NCBI GenBank assembly: GCA_963920635.1
Contig: OY987298.1
Coordinates: 41,075,787-41,139,786 of the forward strand
Length of the DNA stretch: 64,000 nt
Reading direction: 5' to 3'
From: Pseudeuparius sepicola
Lineage: Eukaryota > Arthropoda > Insecta > Coleoptera > Anthribidae
Of this stretch, positions 20,167 to 30,762 are shown in pieces. The notes below the pieces were generated by a model. It saw only the letters and a program-made list of their open reading frames with translations, was not told the DNA's origin and made no database searches. Within the stretch, counting starts at the first letter, position 1. The number at the start of each line of letters is the position of its first letter. Both the position numbers and the translations under genes were made by a program.

Positions 20167-22054
20167 TTCTGAAACTTCGTTACAGATTTTCTTTGTTCGC
20201 TACCGCTATGGCACAATATACACTGCGACCAATTAATAACACCATAGGCGTGTTCTATCAAGAGCAATCCGGACTCAAAATTTCTAATGACAAGTGGAGT
20301 TTATTGGTATATAAAGACATTTCATCTCTAAAAACAACATTCGAAAATAATAATAAAATTTTAGAAAATATGCAATTTATAATTCAACCAAAAGACGTAC
20401 GAATGGCCGCCTTTCTAAGCGAAGTTAAGTCACATCTCACTTTACTAAATCAACTTTCCGAAAACATTGCGCTCAAATTTGAAGAATTGGCTATTGATGT
20501 AAGAAGATATAAAAGAGGTTTAATTAATGGTTTAGGGTCAGTTTGGAAATTTATTACCGGAAATTTAGACGCTTCAGACGGACAGTATTATAACGATTGT
20601 ATCGACAAAATTAACAGAGACGAACACGAATTAGAAAAATTAATGAAAAAACAAATTTTAGTAACTACTTCAGTTATCAAAAACTTTAACGACTCTATCA
20701 ACAAATTACAAATTGATGAAATTACTTTTAATAATGACATAAAACAAATCGAAAATTACATTTATAACATTTCTGATAATTTTAATTATTACACTGCAAA
20801 ATTACAAGTTTTAGAGATGGCCGAAAGACTCCTAGAATCCTATACCTTTATCGAAAGCAATTTAAATGACATTCTAAACTCTATTACTTTTGCAAAGTTA
20901 CATATTATTCACACGTCAGTTATAACTCCTGAAGACCTGGTTCATCATTTGCAAATAATCGCTCAAACTTTAAACAAAAATAATTTGCCCTTAACTCCTC
21001 AACTTCTAAATGTTGCAACTTATCTTGATTTTATAGAACTAAAGGTTTTTCAAACAGAAAATAGACTTGTTTTTATATTAGACATTCCTTTAGTAGAACC
21101 TCAATGGTATACTCTTTATAGAATTTATCCTATTCCAATTTTCGACAATAAAACTGGATTTTATCACATGGTATCCACTGATACTAAATTTGTAGCAAAA
21201 AGCGATGACCCAACTCTCTATGTAATTCTCTATGATATAAAAAATTGTAAAGAACTAGCATTTGATTTAATAATGTGCAAAGATTTATATCCTACTCCTA
21301 TTGACTCACATTCAAGATGTGAAGCTCAATTATTAGAGGTAAAAACCCATTTACCTAATACTTGTCACAATTTCAATTGAAAGTTACAATGTACAATTGA
21401 TTCAAGAGAATCAATGGTTAATAATTTTAAGTGAAATATTTCCTATAACTATTAAGTGCAAAAATCAAAATCCTTTGACTATAATGCTAGACAAAACTTC
21501 AATTTTAACGTTAAAATCTGAATGCATTGCTTATATTGGAAGTACCTACTAAAATTCAAACGAAAAATTTAAATAAATCTAATCAAACCTATAAATTTCA
21601 CCCAATTAATATACCATTTGAATGTTGCAAAGAAACTCCAAATAAACTAAAATATCCTGACTTAAAACCTTTACAACTAAATAAATTTAATTATGACGAT
21701 TTAAATGTCGCAAAGCATAAATTAGACGAATATGCAAAGGATCTTGATAATATTATTAACGAACCAACTGTAAATAAGTATACGCCAATATTGACATATC
21801 TATCCATTACTTTAATCATACTTTTAATTATTGTGTACTTTTATTTTAAATGTAAAAAGTCTAGGAACATTAAAATAGGCATTATTACTACTAACAACGG
21901 AGACGATCCTCCACAACCTCCTAGAACTCGAAATCACGTTTTTCAAAATTTAAGAAAATTTGTTACTGTCAAAAGAAGACCTTCGTATAGATTGGACGAA
22001 CCTCGCGAAGAAGAAGAAATTGAACTAAATTCTAATACTAAAACATATGCCTAA
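20142..22054 (+). pseudogene. env: Errantivirus Env (F-protein-like), frameshifted
   Basis: Membrane glycoprotein for cell entry, related to baculovirus F proteins. The first open part ends at 21380. It has a furin-type R-x-x-R site (cleavage after 20516) directly followed by a Gly-rich fusion-peptide-like segment, then long helical stretches. The last part (21527-22054) is in another frame and carries a transmembrane segment near 21780-21850 and a charged tail. Two frame changes separate the parts, near 21360-21380 and near 21540, so the copy as given cannot make a full Env. The natural start is probably supplied by splicing from 14466. Since gag and pol are intact and the LTRs identical, the shifts are either recent or sequence errors. 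Confidence 0.85.
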
Positions 22055-22091
22055 TTTAATGTCAAAATTTGTTAACACAAATTTTTAATAT

Positions 22092-22102
22092 AAGGGGGAA
22101 GG
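22092..22102 (+). other. Polypurine tract
   Basis: AAGGGGGAAGG directly before the 3' LTR, the expected primer for plus-strand DNA synthesis. Confidence 0.85.
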
Positions 22103-22514
22103 TGTTATATCCGACCTCAAGCATCACCTTGATCATAACCTTGTTTTTACCCTTGATTCTGTTTACTGTTGGATATTATGTTCTCATTCTCTATTGTTCA
22201 AGATGCTTACTACAAAGATATCATTTTCCATTGTATATTGTTCTAGAATGATTACTAGAACATATCATATTCCTTTTGAGTATTGTTAAAACTTGCTTAC
22301 TGCAAGAATTGCAGAATTTGATCTTCCCTTTGTCTTTATATTCTTTTCCCATGAGAACCACAACACCTCAGCATAACAGATCTGTATAAATAGGACCTAG
22401 TAAAGTAAGAGTGTTAATTCTAGTCTTGTCTGTAGTCTAAGCCGAAACTCTGTAACTCGCGTTACTCGAATAAAAGTTTTTTAAAAAGTCTTCGTCTTCA
22501 CGTCGCCCGTAACA
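22103..22514 (+). repeat. Errantivirus 3' LTR
   Basis: 412 bp, the same sequence as 13839-14250 by eye, followed by the TGTA target duplication. Confidence 0.95.
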
Positions 22515-22518
22515 TGTA

Positions 22519-23358
22519 TGAGTTCCTTATTGATGGACATTCTGTATAAGAAAGAGTTACTAAATTTAAATATTTAAGTGCAATTATAAATGATAATTTA
22601 AAATTTGGAGACTATATTGATAATGTATGCAGAAAAATATGAAACAAAATTGGAGTGTTGAACAGAGTAGGTAATTTTTTAAGTTATAATACCCGATTAA
22701 TGGTGTACAATTCTATTGTTCTACCACACTTTACATTTTGTAGCTCTGTGTTGTATATGTCTTCGCAAGGCGAAAAGAACAGGCTGCAAATTTTACAAAA
22801 TAGAGCGATGAGGGTGATATTGAGGGGTGGTAGAGAATGTAGAATTGTAGACATGCTACAGACACTAAATTGGTTGAACGTAGAAATTTATTTAAAATTT
22901 AGAGTTTTTATTTATATTCACAAAATAAATTTGGGCCTTGCAGCACCGTATTATCAAAATTTCTTAAAGAAACTTCATGATGTACATGAAATAATACAAG
23001 GGGAAATAATGCTTTTATCTTGAGTCACAAGAAATCTAAAATGCACAAAATTCAATTTTTTTTAAAGGGGTAATTGAATATAATGGTCTGGCAAATGAAA
23101 TAACAAAAGACACAAACATTTTGAGATTTAAAAATAAATTATTGGAATATATGCATTTAAAAATTAATTTATTAAAAAGCAATAATTAATTATTATAAAT
23201 TTTTATACTTATTATAATTTGGAATTATTTGTTTCAAGTGAAGCATTATTGTATTACCTTACTTATAAGTATGTTACATAATATAGGTAGTTCATATTGT
23301 AAGAGAATGTAAATAGCTTCAGACGCTAATAAAAATTATTATTATTATTATTATTATT
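22519..23358 (+). pseudogene. LINE RT C-terminal part and (ATT)n tail
   Basis: This continues the LINE interrupted at 13838. Stop codons occur near 22550 and 22640, then an open frame runs 22655-23023. It shows the Y-N-S-I-V-L-P-H-F-T-F-C-S motif and R-L-Q-I-L-Q-N-R-A-M-R, characteristic of the C-terminal region of jockey/CR1-type RTs. It ends with AT-rich 3' sequence and an ATT microsatellite (about 23338-23358), the usual tail of such LINEs. Confidence 0.8.
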
Positions 23359-24547
23359 GTAAGCAATTTGTCTACAAATATATTGGCATTTAGACCCCAA
23401 GTAAATGAAAATTTTCTGTTGTTTTCCATGTTCTTTTCGCCCAAGAAAGTTGCCCATTGTTTTTTTTTTTTTAAAGAAAGTAATAATACATGAAACATTT
23501 TGCTCTTATTTAGTCATAATAAAATCGACCTAATTTTTGTCTAGCTCTTCGGGTAGATAATAGGAGAAACCCGCCAAAACCGTCTAATATGAGACTCCCT
23601 GTAGGTACAGAACTGTTATTTTTGCAAATAGAGAATGCAAAGGTATAAATAAACTAAAATCGGACACCAAATAGTTCCGTTTCAAGTCGCTTAAAAAAGA
23701 AAGTGCTAATGACTTTCGTAACGACCGTGCGGGCCGAGCTGAGCCCCTTCGCGAGCGGACCCCACCTCCGCCCACATGCAAACCGTTTGTTCGGTGTTTG
23801 CATCATTACAGTTTCTCGTTTCTCCCGACAATGGGCCCTTCCTTTTAAGTAAGTCACGTTTCAGGCATTTACCGCTCCGCATCTGTTTCCATTAACGTGG
23901 CCCCCTCACGAACGTAAAAGTCCGCTGACTGATCTTCGGCTGGCCCGGAGCTAAGTGGACCAAATCCGATGGTACAAATAGACAACCTAATTTGGTTTCC
24001 GCGGGTTGAAGTTCACGGGCAATTTGGTGCGGAGAGCATCGCGCTCCTCGCGCGTAACGACGGCGGGACACAGGTTTCGTGACTATTGTTGTAGAGAAGA
24101 CCTCTTGCTATTTACCATAAATAGATTTAGAACATGGGACAACGCAGTACCTACACGTTTTTGAAAGTAGGTATCAGCATGTTTTTTATAATCGCATGCA
24201 ACTAGGTATACTGAAATTTTTATAAAATTGCTAGACAAAAAACTTGGGAAGTAGTAGTAACTCAGGCAGGCCCAACCTGTTAATAATGTATATTATGCTG
24301 GTTTTAAGTATATATATCTCTCCGGACTCAGACCGCAATGCACCATGAAGTAGTTTTTGGACTCCGGCATGAAACAGGTGTTTATAGAACCAGATGCCTT
24401 TCTTCTATCGCCGACTCTTGGCCGAGATTAGTCATGCGACCACCAACCTCGTCACTGCAATCGCAACAGTGGATGAGCAAGGACCATAAAACCACTCTCG
24501 CTCATCTTGTTGGCACAACATACGCAGGAAACAACCTAATTATAAAT
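23359..24547. other. Unassigned, GC-rich island at 23720-24070
   Basis: A sharply GC-richer block with no recognisable coding frame or repeat structure, including ATGCAAACCGTTTGTTCGGT and runs of CpG. The rest is AT-rich. Candidate conserved noncoding element or decayed exon. Confidence 0.35.
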
Positions 24548-25710
24548 CGAGGCCAACGATAAAGACAGGCCATGGCGCTAACGCATAATCGCGTAGTCAC
24601 GTGACCAACTTGGTCCTATATATAAAAGGCATTTTTGGAGATAAGTATAAAAAACAAATTTCGGAACAATTTGGTGAGTTTTCCTTCATCTATTTTATTA
24701 TTGGTATTGTGCATCCATCTAATTGTTTTCTCAAAATTTTCAACCTGCCTCAGCTGTTTTGGGCTGAGACTTAAACGGCACTGCACTGAAATATTTTGGC
24801 ACATTCTCAAAAATTGTTGGGACAGCACCTTCCTTTAGCTTAGGTGATATTCTCTATAGGTATTTTCCTCCCACAACACATTTGTTCACTTTAATTATTT
24901 CACTTTCTTGAAAATGTGTTAGCCACACATACTTAAGGGTTTTTTAGAAATTAAATCTCAGTTGGAATTTGACGAATCCATTCTTGGCGCAAATTTTCAT
25001 CCCGAGGCAAAGCAAATGTTGTTATGGTGACATTTTCTTCCTGGCTTTTGTAATATGTATAAATATAATATAAACAGACCCAATATTTGGTATTTAGGTT
25101 ATTTTTTACGAAATAAAAATGAAAACTCACCTTAGTTTACTGTAAATATTGACGAGGTCCCTGTTAATCGCCAGCGTGAACAAGGCCGAATAGGAACCGT
25201 ATCAGGGCGTGGGTCGACAACGAAAATCGTCGAGTACATTACAACACTGATTTATTTCGCACAAGGTGAATGGTGAATACAAAATACACAAACCCGAACG
25301 TGATCAACGGAAACGGCTTCCAGCCACCCGGACCGTCTGAACTCGCGGATCTCCCGTAAGCAGTTCACCCGCCTGTGTCTCAGGCTCCACTGTCCATTCC
25401 AGGGGGAGAATTCCCCTTACAGCGCTCACGCGTCGGCGAGAGCGGCACCAATACTCCTGGACGGCAGGGCTTCCATCCAGAAGCCATAATAACACCTGAG
25501 CGGTTCCCCTCCGCCAGGACACACGCGCACTAGACACAAACTTGTTTCTAAAATATAAACTAAGACGTTTAAAAACACTTTAAACATTTAAAACTTCTCA
25601 AAACCCAAGCTGCCGCTTTCAGTTATGTGACAAATGACATGTAACGTCGGACTAAGATGGTCACGTGATTTTTGTGTGCCATGGCCTGTCTTTATCGTAG
25701 GCCTCGATCG
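24548..25710 (-). mobile_element. DNA transposon remnant with inverted ends
   Basis: Inverted ends of about 30 bp (24548-24578 against 25679-25710; shared core GATAAAGACAGGCCATGGC), each followed inward by TCACGTGACCA. Read on the minus strand it has a GC-rich exon-like block (25560-25150) ending in a good splice donor (AAG|GTGAGT near 25133). An open frame with a basic, Cys-poor helical stretch follows (24616-24828). This looks like the 5' part and a second exon of a transposase gene from a deleted element. The family is not identified. Confidence 0.5.
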
Positions 25711-25897
25711 GCCCCATTATAACGTAGTTTTTGGCCATTCATTACGTCATTCTAACTAAAAGATTTGCCAAAGTTCGAGAACCGTTTCCGAACTAGCTCG
25801 GCAAACGTTTTGAAGTTGTTTTTTACCCAAATTTTAATTTGTAAATAATATAAAATAATGCGTTTTACCATACCTAGATAGCGAAGCTTTGCTCTTA
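25711..25897. other. AT-rich spacer
   Basis: Nothing recognised. Confidence 0.5.
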
Positions 25898-25899
25898 TA

Positions 25900-26611
25900 C
25901 AGGGTGATTCAAAACTATGCGGCACCCTTTCAGGGGCGTAATTCACTCGTTAAAATAAGACGAAAAGTTCATATCAACATGGGTCCAAAAACGCTTCGTT
26001 ACGAAGATACAGGGTGATTAAGCTTTCAAAAAAATATTATTATTATTATTTTCATTTTGTGCCTTAGCGCCTTTCTAGTATCAAAAATTACCTACTCCTA
26101 CTGCAATTCCATTTGAAAATAATTTTGTTTACTTAAAATAATAGTTACATCAAAGTAAAGTAAAGAGTCCAAAAAGATGAGGAATAGGAAAAACTCCAAT
26201 TTTCCGCGAAAGGGAGAGAGATATGAAAAAAATGAAAGAGACATTTTTTGTTCCATGTTGTATTGTTTATTCAACAAGATAATAAATTTTTGTATTGTAC
26301 AGGGCCGTACTATTTTTTTTGTTTAATTAATGGTACTGATTACCCATACCTCCGCCACTGGTTACTTTGGAGACCTGATATTAACATGTGCCATGTCACC
26401 CTATGAGGGTATTATTGTCTACCAAGTTTGGTTTAAATATTCTTATTGGTTTGGAAGGTGTAAACAAAAATCGATATTTTTTTGAAAGCTTAATCACCCT
26501 GTATCTTCGTAACGAAGCGTTTTTGGACCCATGTTGATATGAACTTTTCGTCTTATTTTAACGAGTAAATTACGCCCCTGAAAGGGTGCCGCATAGTTTT
26601 GAATCACCCTG
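25900..26611. mobile_element. Foldback element with nested double termini (copy 3)
   Basis: Flanked by TA (25898-25899, 26612-26613), it starts CAGGGTGATTCAAAACTATG and ends with the inverted complement. About 110 bp inside each end is a second TA-CAGGGTGATTAAGC terminus, again in inverted orientation (26010 and 26501). The arms between outer and inner termini match closely. The centre is non-coding with an ATT run. No transposase. Confidence 0.8.
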
Positions 26612-26938
26612 TATAAATAGGTAAATATATATTTTACGGGGAAGGGACCATTCGCCGCAACCGGTTCGCCGCCACTCAAATCGGTACCAAAAATAATATT
26701 GCTGGGCAATTTTATTACCATGAAAAGAGCAGTAGTTGTGTGATAAAATCAATAACAATTTCAAAGAACTGAAATAAATAAAATATGGTAAGCATTTTTC
26801 GAAGCACTTTTATTATGATGAAAAGGGCAGTTATTTTACAATAATAAAACTACAAAAATATAATATTGAAAAGAACGTCAAATAATAGTAATAATAACAG
26901 AATTATGTGCTATTCCCGTAAGAAATCAAATATAATTT
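26612..26938. other. AT-rich spacer
   Basis: AT-rich; nothing recognised. Confidence 0.4.
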
Positions 26939-27205
26939 ATGTCTGGCGTCAAAACATCTCACCAGCATGAATTGGGAATGGATCATCCCACAATATGGAA
27001 ATTTATAGAAACTTTAAAAACAATCCAGAGAGAACGAGATATGTTCTTGGATCAAATAGATGCGGGACATGAAACCCAGAAAAAATTGACGAAGTACGTG
27101 CAGGCTGATGAAAGGATTTTAATGTTGACGTCCTTTCATCAAAAAATTGTGGGATATTTTAAAATTTTTATAGTACAAGTACAAAATAATGCCGCACAAA
27201 AATAA
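26939..27205 (+). pseudogene. MULE transposase C-terminal fragment
   Basis: Open frame of 88 codons with the pattern H-P-T-I-W-K-F-I-E-T-L-K followed by helical charged sequence with T-K-Y-V-Q-A-D-E-R-I. This resembles the C-terminal end of insect Mutator-like (FLYWCH-type) transposases. The catalytic domain is absent upstream, so it is a relic. Confidence 0.55.
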
Positions 27206-27610
27206 TGTAATGTATCTAACAGCACCAGGTGATAATCCGTAGAACAACTAAAACTTTACTTCCCATAGTTACTGTAAATGTTAATGAGGGTTTTTTCAAT
27301 TAAAATTTGTGAAAAAATTAAAAGTACACTGATTGATTAAACGATTAAACTGGTTGTAGATTATTCCTTCTAAATCTAATTTGACCGTGAGCTACACGAC
27401 ACGAAAGTAATTGGATCCGTAACTGCCACAGCCCGCACCTCCTCGGAGGGACCGCTTGCCCCAAGGGGCTGCCATTAGCAAAGTAGCGGCGAGAGCCGTG
27501 GCCGGCGGCCACCCGGTCTGCCTGGAAAACCCCTTCATGATATGTTATATCGTCCCCGTTTAGTTGATTAGTTCTGCGATGCTAATATTAAACTGCCAAA
27601 AATGTTGGTA
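27206..27610. other. Unassigned, short GC-rich patch at 27420-27530
   Basis: The patch contains a GGCCGGCGGCC palindrome and CCCCAAGGGG but no recognisable feature. Confidence 0.4.
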
Positions 27611-30600
27611 GGGGAAAGTGGGGCACATTAACTGTAGGGGCACATTCAACCATCGCTTCTTATTCCATTCGCGGTTCGAATTTAGCGCCGAAAAAATTTG
27701 ACAGTACTTGTTATCACCCACAAATATGTTTGGGGAAGTTTGAGTGCACTGCTGCGGTTTTTGTTTTCTTAAAAAATTATAGCGTGTTTTTGACCCATTA
27801 AAGGTAAGTTTTTGGCAGTTAAATTTTATCAGATTCTAGTCTAATTTGTTCTGTGTTAAAACTTGTATTAAATGCTGTTATAATCTTGTGTGGTTTGGAG
27901 TCACGGTTTCAGGGGAATTCTAACCTAAAAATGTAAATTGAAAGACCGGTATATAATTTTTTGAATAGAGTAGGTGTGGGGCACATTCAACCACTCTTAT
28001 AGATGGGGTACTTCCAACCGCTGGTTGAATGTGCCCCTTGAAGCAAAACAGAAACATCCAGAGGTATCAAGATAAGTTTTTATATTTCAGATGGTACGAA
28101 ATTATAAGAACAAGACTAACAGATTAGATACCTATAGATGAAAAAGATATGAAAAAAGCAATTAAGGAAGTTTTAAGTAAAAATATGTCGGAGAGAGAAG
28201 CCAGTAGAAATTTTAATATAAAAAGAGATACGCTTCACTCGCGAATTCGCAAATTAAAGCAAAAATATTCACCACAGCGACTATCAACTATGTTTAATAA
28301 TGATTCCGGAAATGAAAATAGTGACTTAGATGAGTTCAGTAATCGTTTTTGCAATAAATATACCATGTGGCAGGTATTTACAACAAGTCAAGAGGAAAAT
28401 TTAGTAAAATATGTGCAAAAATGTTCAGACATGAATTATGGGTTAACTTATAAACAAATAAGAACATTAGCTTATGATTATTCTTGCATTTTACCAAACT
28501 GCAAAATCCCCAATAACTGGAGGCTTAATAAAGCAGCAGGCATAGACTGGCTTCGTGGTTTTATGAAGAGAAATCAAAACATTGCTTTAAGGAAACCAGA
28601 AAGTACGAGCATGGCCCGTTCTACTGGTTTTAATAAGAAAAGTCTAGCAGAGTTTTTCGACAATTACCGCTCACTGTTGGAAAAATATAAATTCAGACCT
28701 GAACAAATATACAATATCGATTAAACTGGAGTAACTACTGTACAGAGAGCTATGAAAGTAGTTTCAACGAAAGGAAAGAAACAGGTGAGCCAAAATGCGT
28801 CAGCGGAAAGGGGAGAACTCACTACTTTTATAGGAATCATAAATGCGGTAGGGATAGCGTTGCCTCCAGTATATGTCTTTCCCCGTTCAAGAAGTCCAGA
28901 TGATTATTTAATTGGTACTCCTACTTCTAGTTTAGCTTTGGGCAATCAGTCTGGCTGGATAACCGGTGATTTATTTGTTCGCGTTTTGGAACATATTAAA
29001 ACTCACACAAATTGTTCTGTAGAGAAGAAAATACTATTACTCATGGATAATCATGAGTCCCATGTCACCGTAAGAGCGATCAATTTTTGTCGTGAGAACG
29101 GGATGGTTATTCTGTCATTTCCTCCTCATACCTCCCATAAGCTTCAACCGCTTATGTACGTTTAAATCGTACTGTTCAGTTGCGTTCAATGACTGGATGA
29201 CTTCAAACCCCAGGAAGACAATTACGATTAGACAGATTACCAATTTAACAAAAATAGCTTATCAGAATGCATTCACTCAAAAAAATATAATAAAATCGTT
29301 TGAAAAACCAGGATTATGGCCTTTGAATACATTGGCTTTTCGGGAGGAAGAGTTTATGCCAAGTTATGCAGAACACCTCGAAGAAGAGGTTACAGTCCCA
29401 CATCAAACTGCTGAAGCATCATTGATAGCAGAAAAATACCATGCTACAACATTCTCAAATACACTTCCACAAACAGAAGTTCAACAATCAGAGTGTAAGT
29501 TTTCTTCAATATTATTGACAATAAGACTACCTACCTTTTCCCATTTTTTCGTAAATAAAAAGTTCCTTAGTTTGGTTGTTTTTTTGACCATTTGATGACT
29601 GATCTATCTAGTATTTTTTAATTACAGGTGAAGCAGAAACATCTGTGACGAAAAATCCTGCAGGACCCGATATTTCCATGACAGTTACACCTCCAATGTT
29701 TCTTTCACCTATCTGTGTAAATCCTGATGGTAGGTATATGGTATATGGGTGTCTGCATAAAATAAAATCACCATTTTCTTCTCTTAGAAAACCTTCAACC
29801 TCCAATCTTACTCCAGAAATTGACGTTATATCCAAGGCCGATTGTAAAAAATACTTTGAAAGAGAATAAAAGAAAAGGAAAATCTAGAATATTTACAGAC
29901 ACCCCAGAAAAGGACCGCTTAGAAGAAATGGAACAAGAACGAAGAAGCCGTAAACAAGTGCAAGAAGAAAGAACCCGCAAGAGGATTTTAAAACAGGTGT
30001 TTCCTACAAACGAACCAAAGAAAGTCACTAAAAAGATAAGAAAAAATAGCACAAGTAGTTCCAATAGTAGCAACGAATCGATTCTTTTAGAATCAGATGA
30101 AATTTCTGATGATTTTAGTGATCTAGATAATCCAAACACACACTTAATTACTGATGATGACGTTCTAAAAGAAAATGACTTTGTTTTAGTACAGTTCCCA
30201 ATGAAAACGACTGTGTTCTATTACGTGGGAAAAATTATTGAACCTTTAAATTTGAATGAGTTTCAAGTAAAATTTCTAAGGCGAAAGGCACCTGGGTACA
30301 AGTTCTATTATCCCGTTGTTGATGATATATCCACAGTTGACCGAAGTGACTTGGTTATAAAGTTACCAGAGCCCAATTCATCAAAAACTGCTAGAACATC
30401 TTCTCTACTAACTTTTAACATTGATTTATCGGCATACGCCATTAAGTAAAGAGGTTGTTTTCAAAATAAAGCATTTTGCAAAATAAAATGTAGTTTTGTT
30501 ACCCTATTAGACCCCGGTTTAAACTGCTCCAGGCTGTGGTTGAATGTGCCCTACCGGTGGGGCACAATAAACTATTTACAGTCAATTTTTTAAATGGCAT

Positions 30601-30760
30601 TTTCGGCAATTTATTATAAATTACATATTACTGTTTTCCTTGACTGTTGGCCAAAAACTATGAAATAAATTACTGTATACCTATCATAGCCGTAATAGAA
30701 GCCAATGCTGTTTTATGTGTTACAAAAGCAAGAAGTTGGTTGAAGTGCCCCATTTTCCCC
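27611..30760 (+). mobile_element. pogo/Tigger-type DNA transposon
   Basis: 3150 bp with terminal inverted repeats GGGGAAAGTGGGGCA and (inverted) GGGGAAAATGGGGCA, flanked by TA (27609-27610, 30761-30762), the target of the pogo group. Inside both ends the word GGGGCACATTCAACC is repeated in both orientations (near 27637, 27977, 28022, 30537). It encodes a transposase gene that has several disabling changes. Ends and target duplication are intact, so it could still be mobilised by an active relative. Confidence 0.85.
28091..30449 (+). pseudogene. pogo/Tigger-type transposase, disrupted
   Basis: A splice acceptor (TATATTTCAG) directly precedes the first ATG at 28091. A pipsqueak/CENP-B-like helix-turn-helix follows (R-E-A-S-R-N-F-N-I near 28200), then the DDE nuclease. 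The first catalytic region reads Y-N-I-D and is cut by TAA at 28722 where a Glu codon is usual before T-G-V. The second is L-L-M-D-N-H (near 29045). The third region (H-T-S-H-K-L-Q-P-L, near 29130) is frameshifted just where the last Asp is expected. An intron fits at 29495-29627 (GTAAGT...TTACAG). The C-terminal exon is shifted once more (to the frame 29820-30449), which is rich in charged residues. Another shift lies near 28130. Clearly inactive. Confidence 0.8.
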
Positions 30761-30762
30761 TA

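Larger units (their letters stand above)
13839..22514 (+). mobile_element. Errantivirus (Ty3/Gypsy with env), recent insertion
   Basis: An 8676-bp LTR retrovirus-like element. Both LTRs are 412 bp, begin TGTTA and end TAACA, and appear identical base for base. The 4-bp duplication TGTA (13835-13838 and 22515-22518) flanks it. Order: LTR, primer binding site, leader, gag, protease-RT-RNase H-integrase-macrodomain, env, polypurine tract, LTR. Gag and Pol are fully open; env carries two frameshifts. Identical LTRs mean integration too recent for mutations to build up. The target was a dead LINE. The Pol-terminal macrodomain is unusual for this family as I know it. Confidence 0.95.

Noticed and set aside
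25304..25537. 78-codon minus-strand frame in a GC-rich block
   Set aside because: Arg-rich composition from GC content; more likely an untranslated exon of the transposon remnant.
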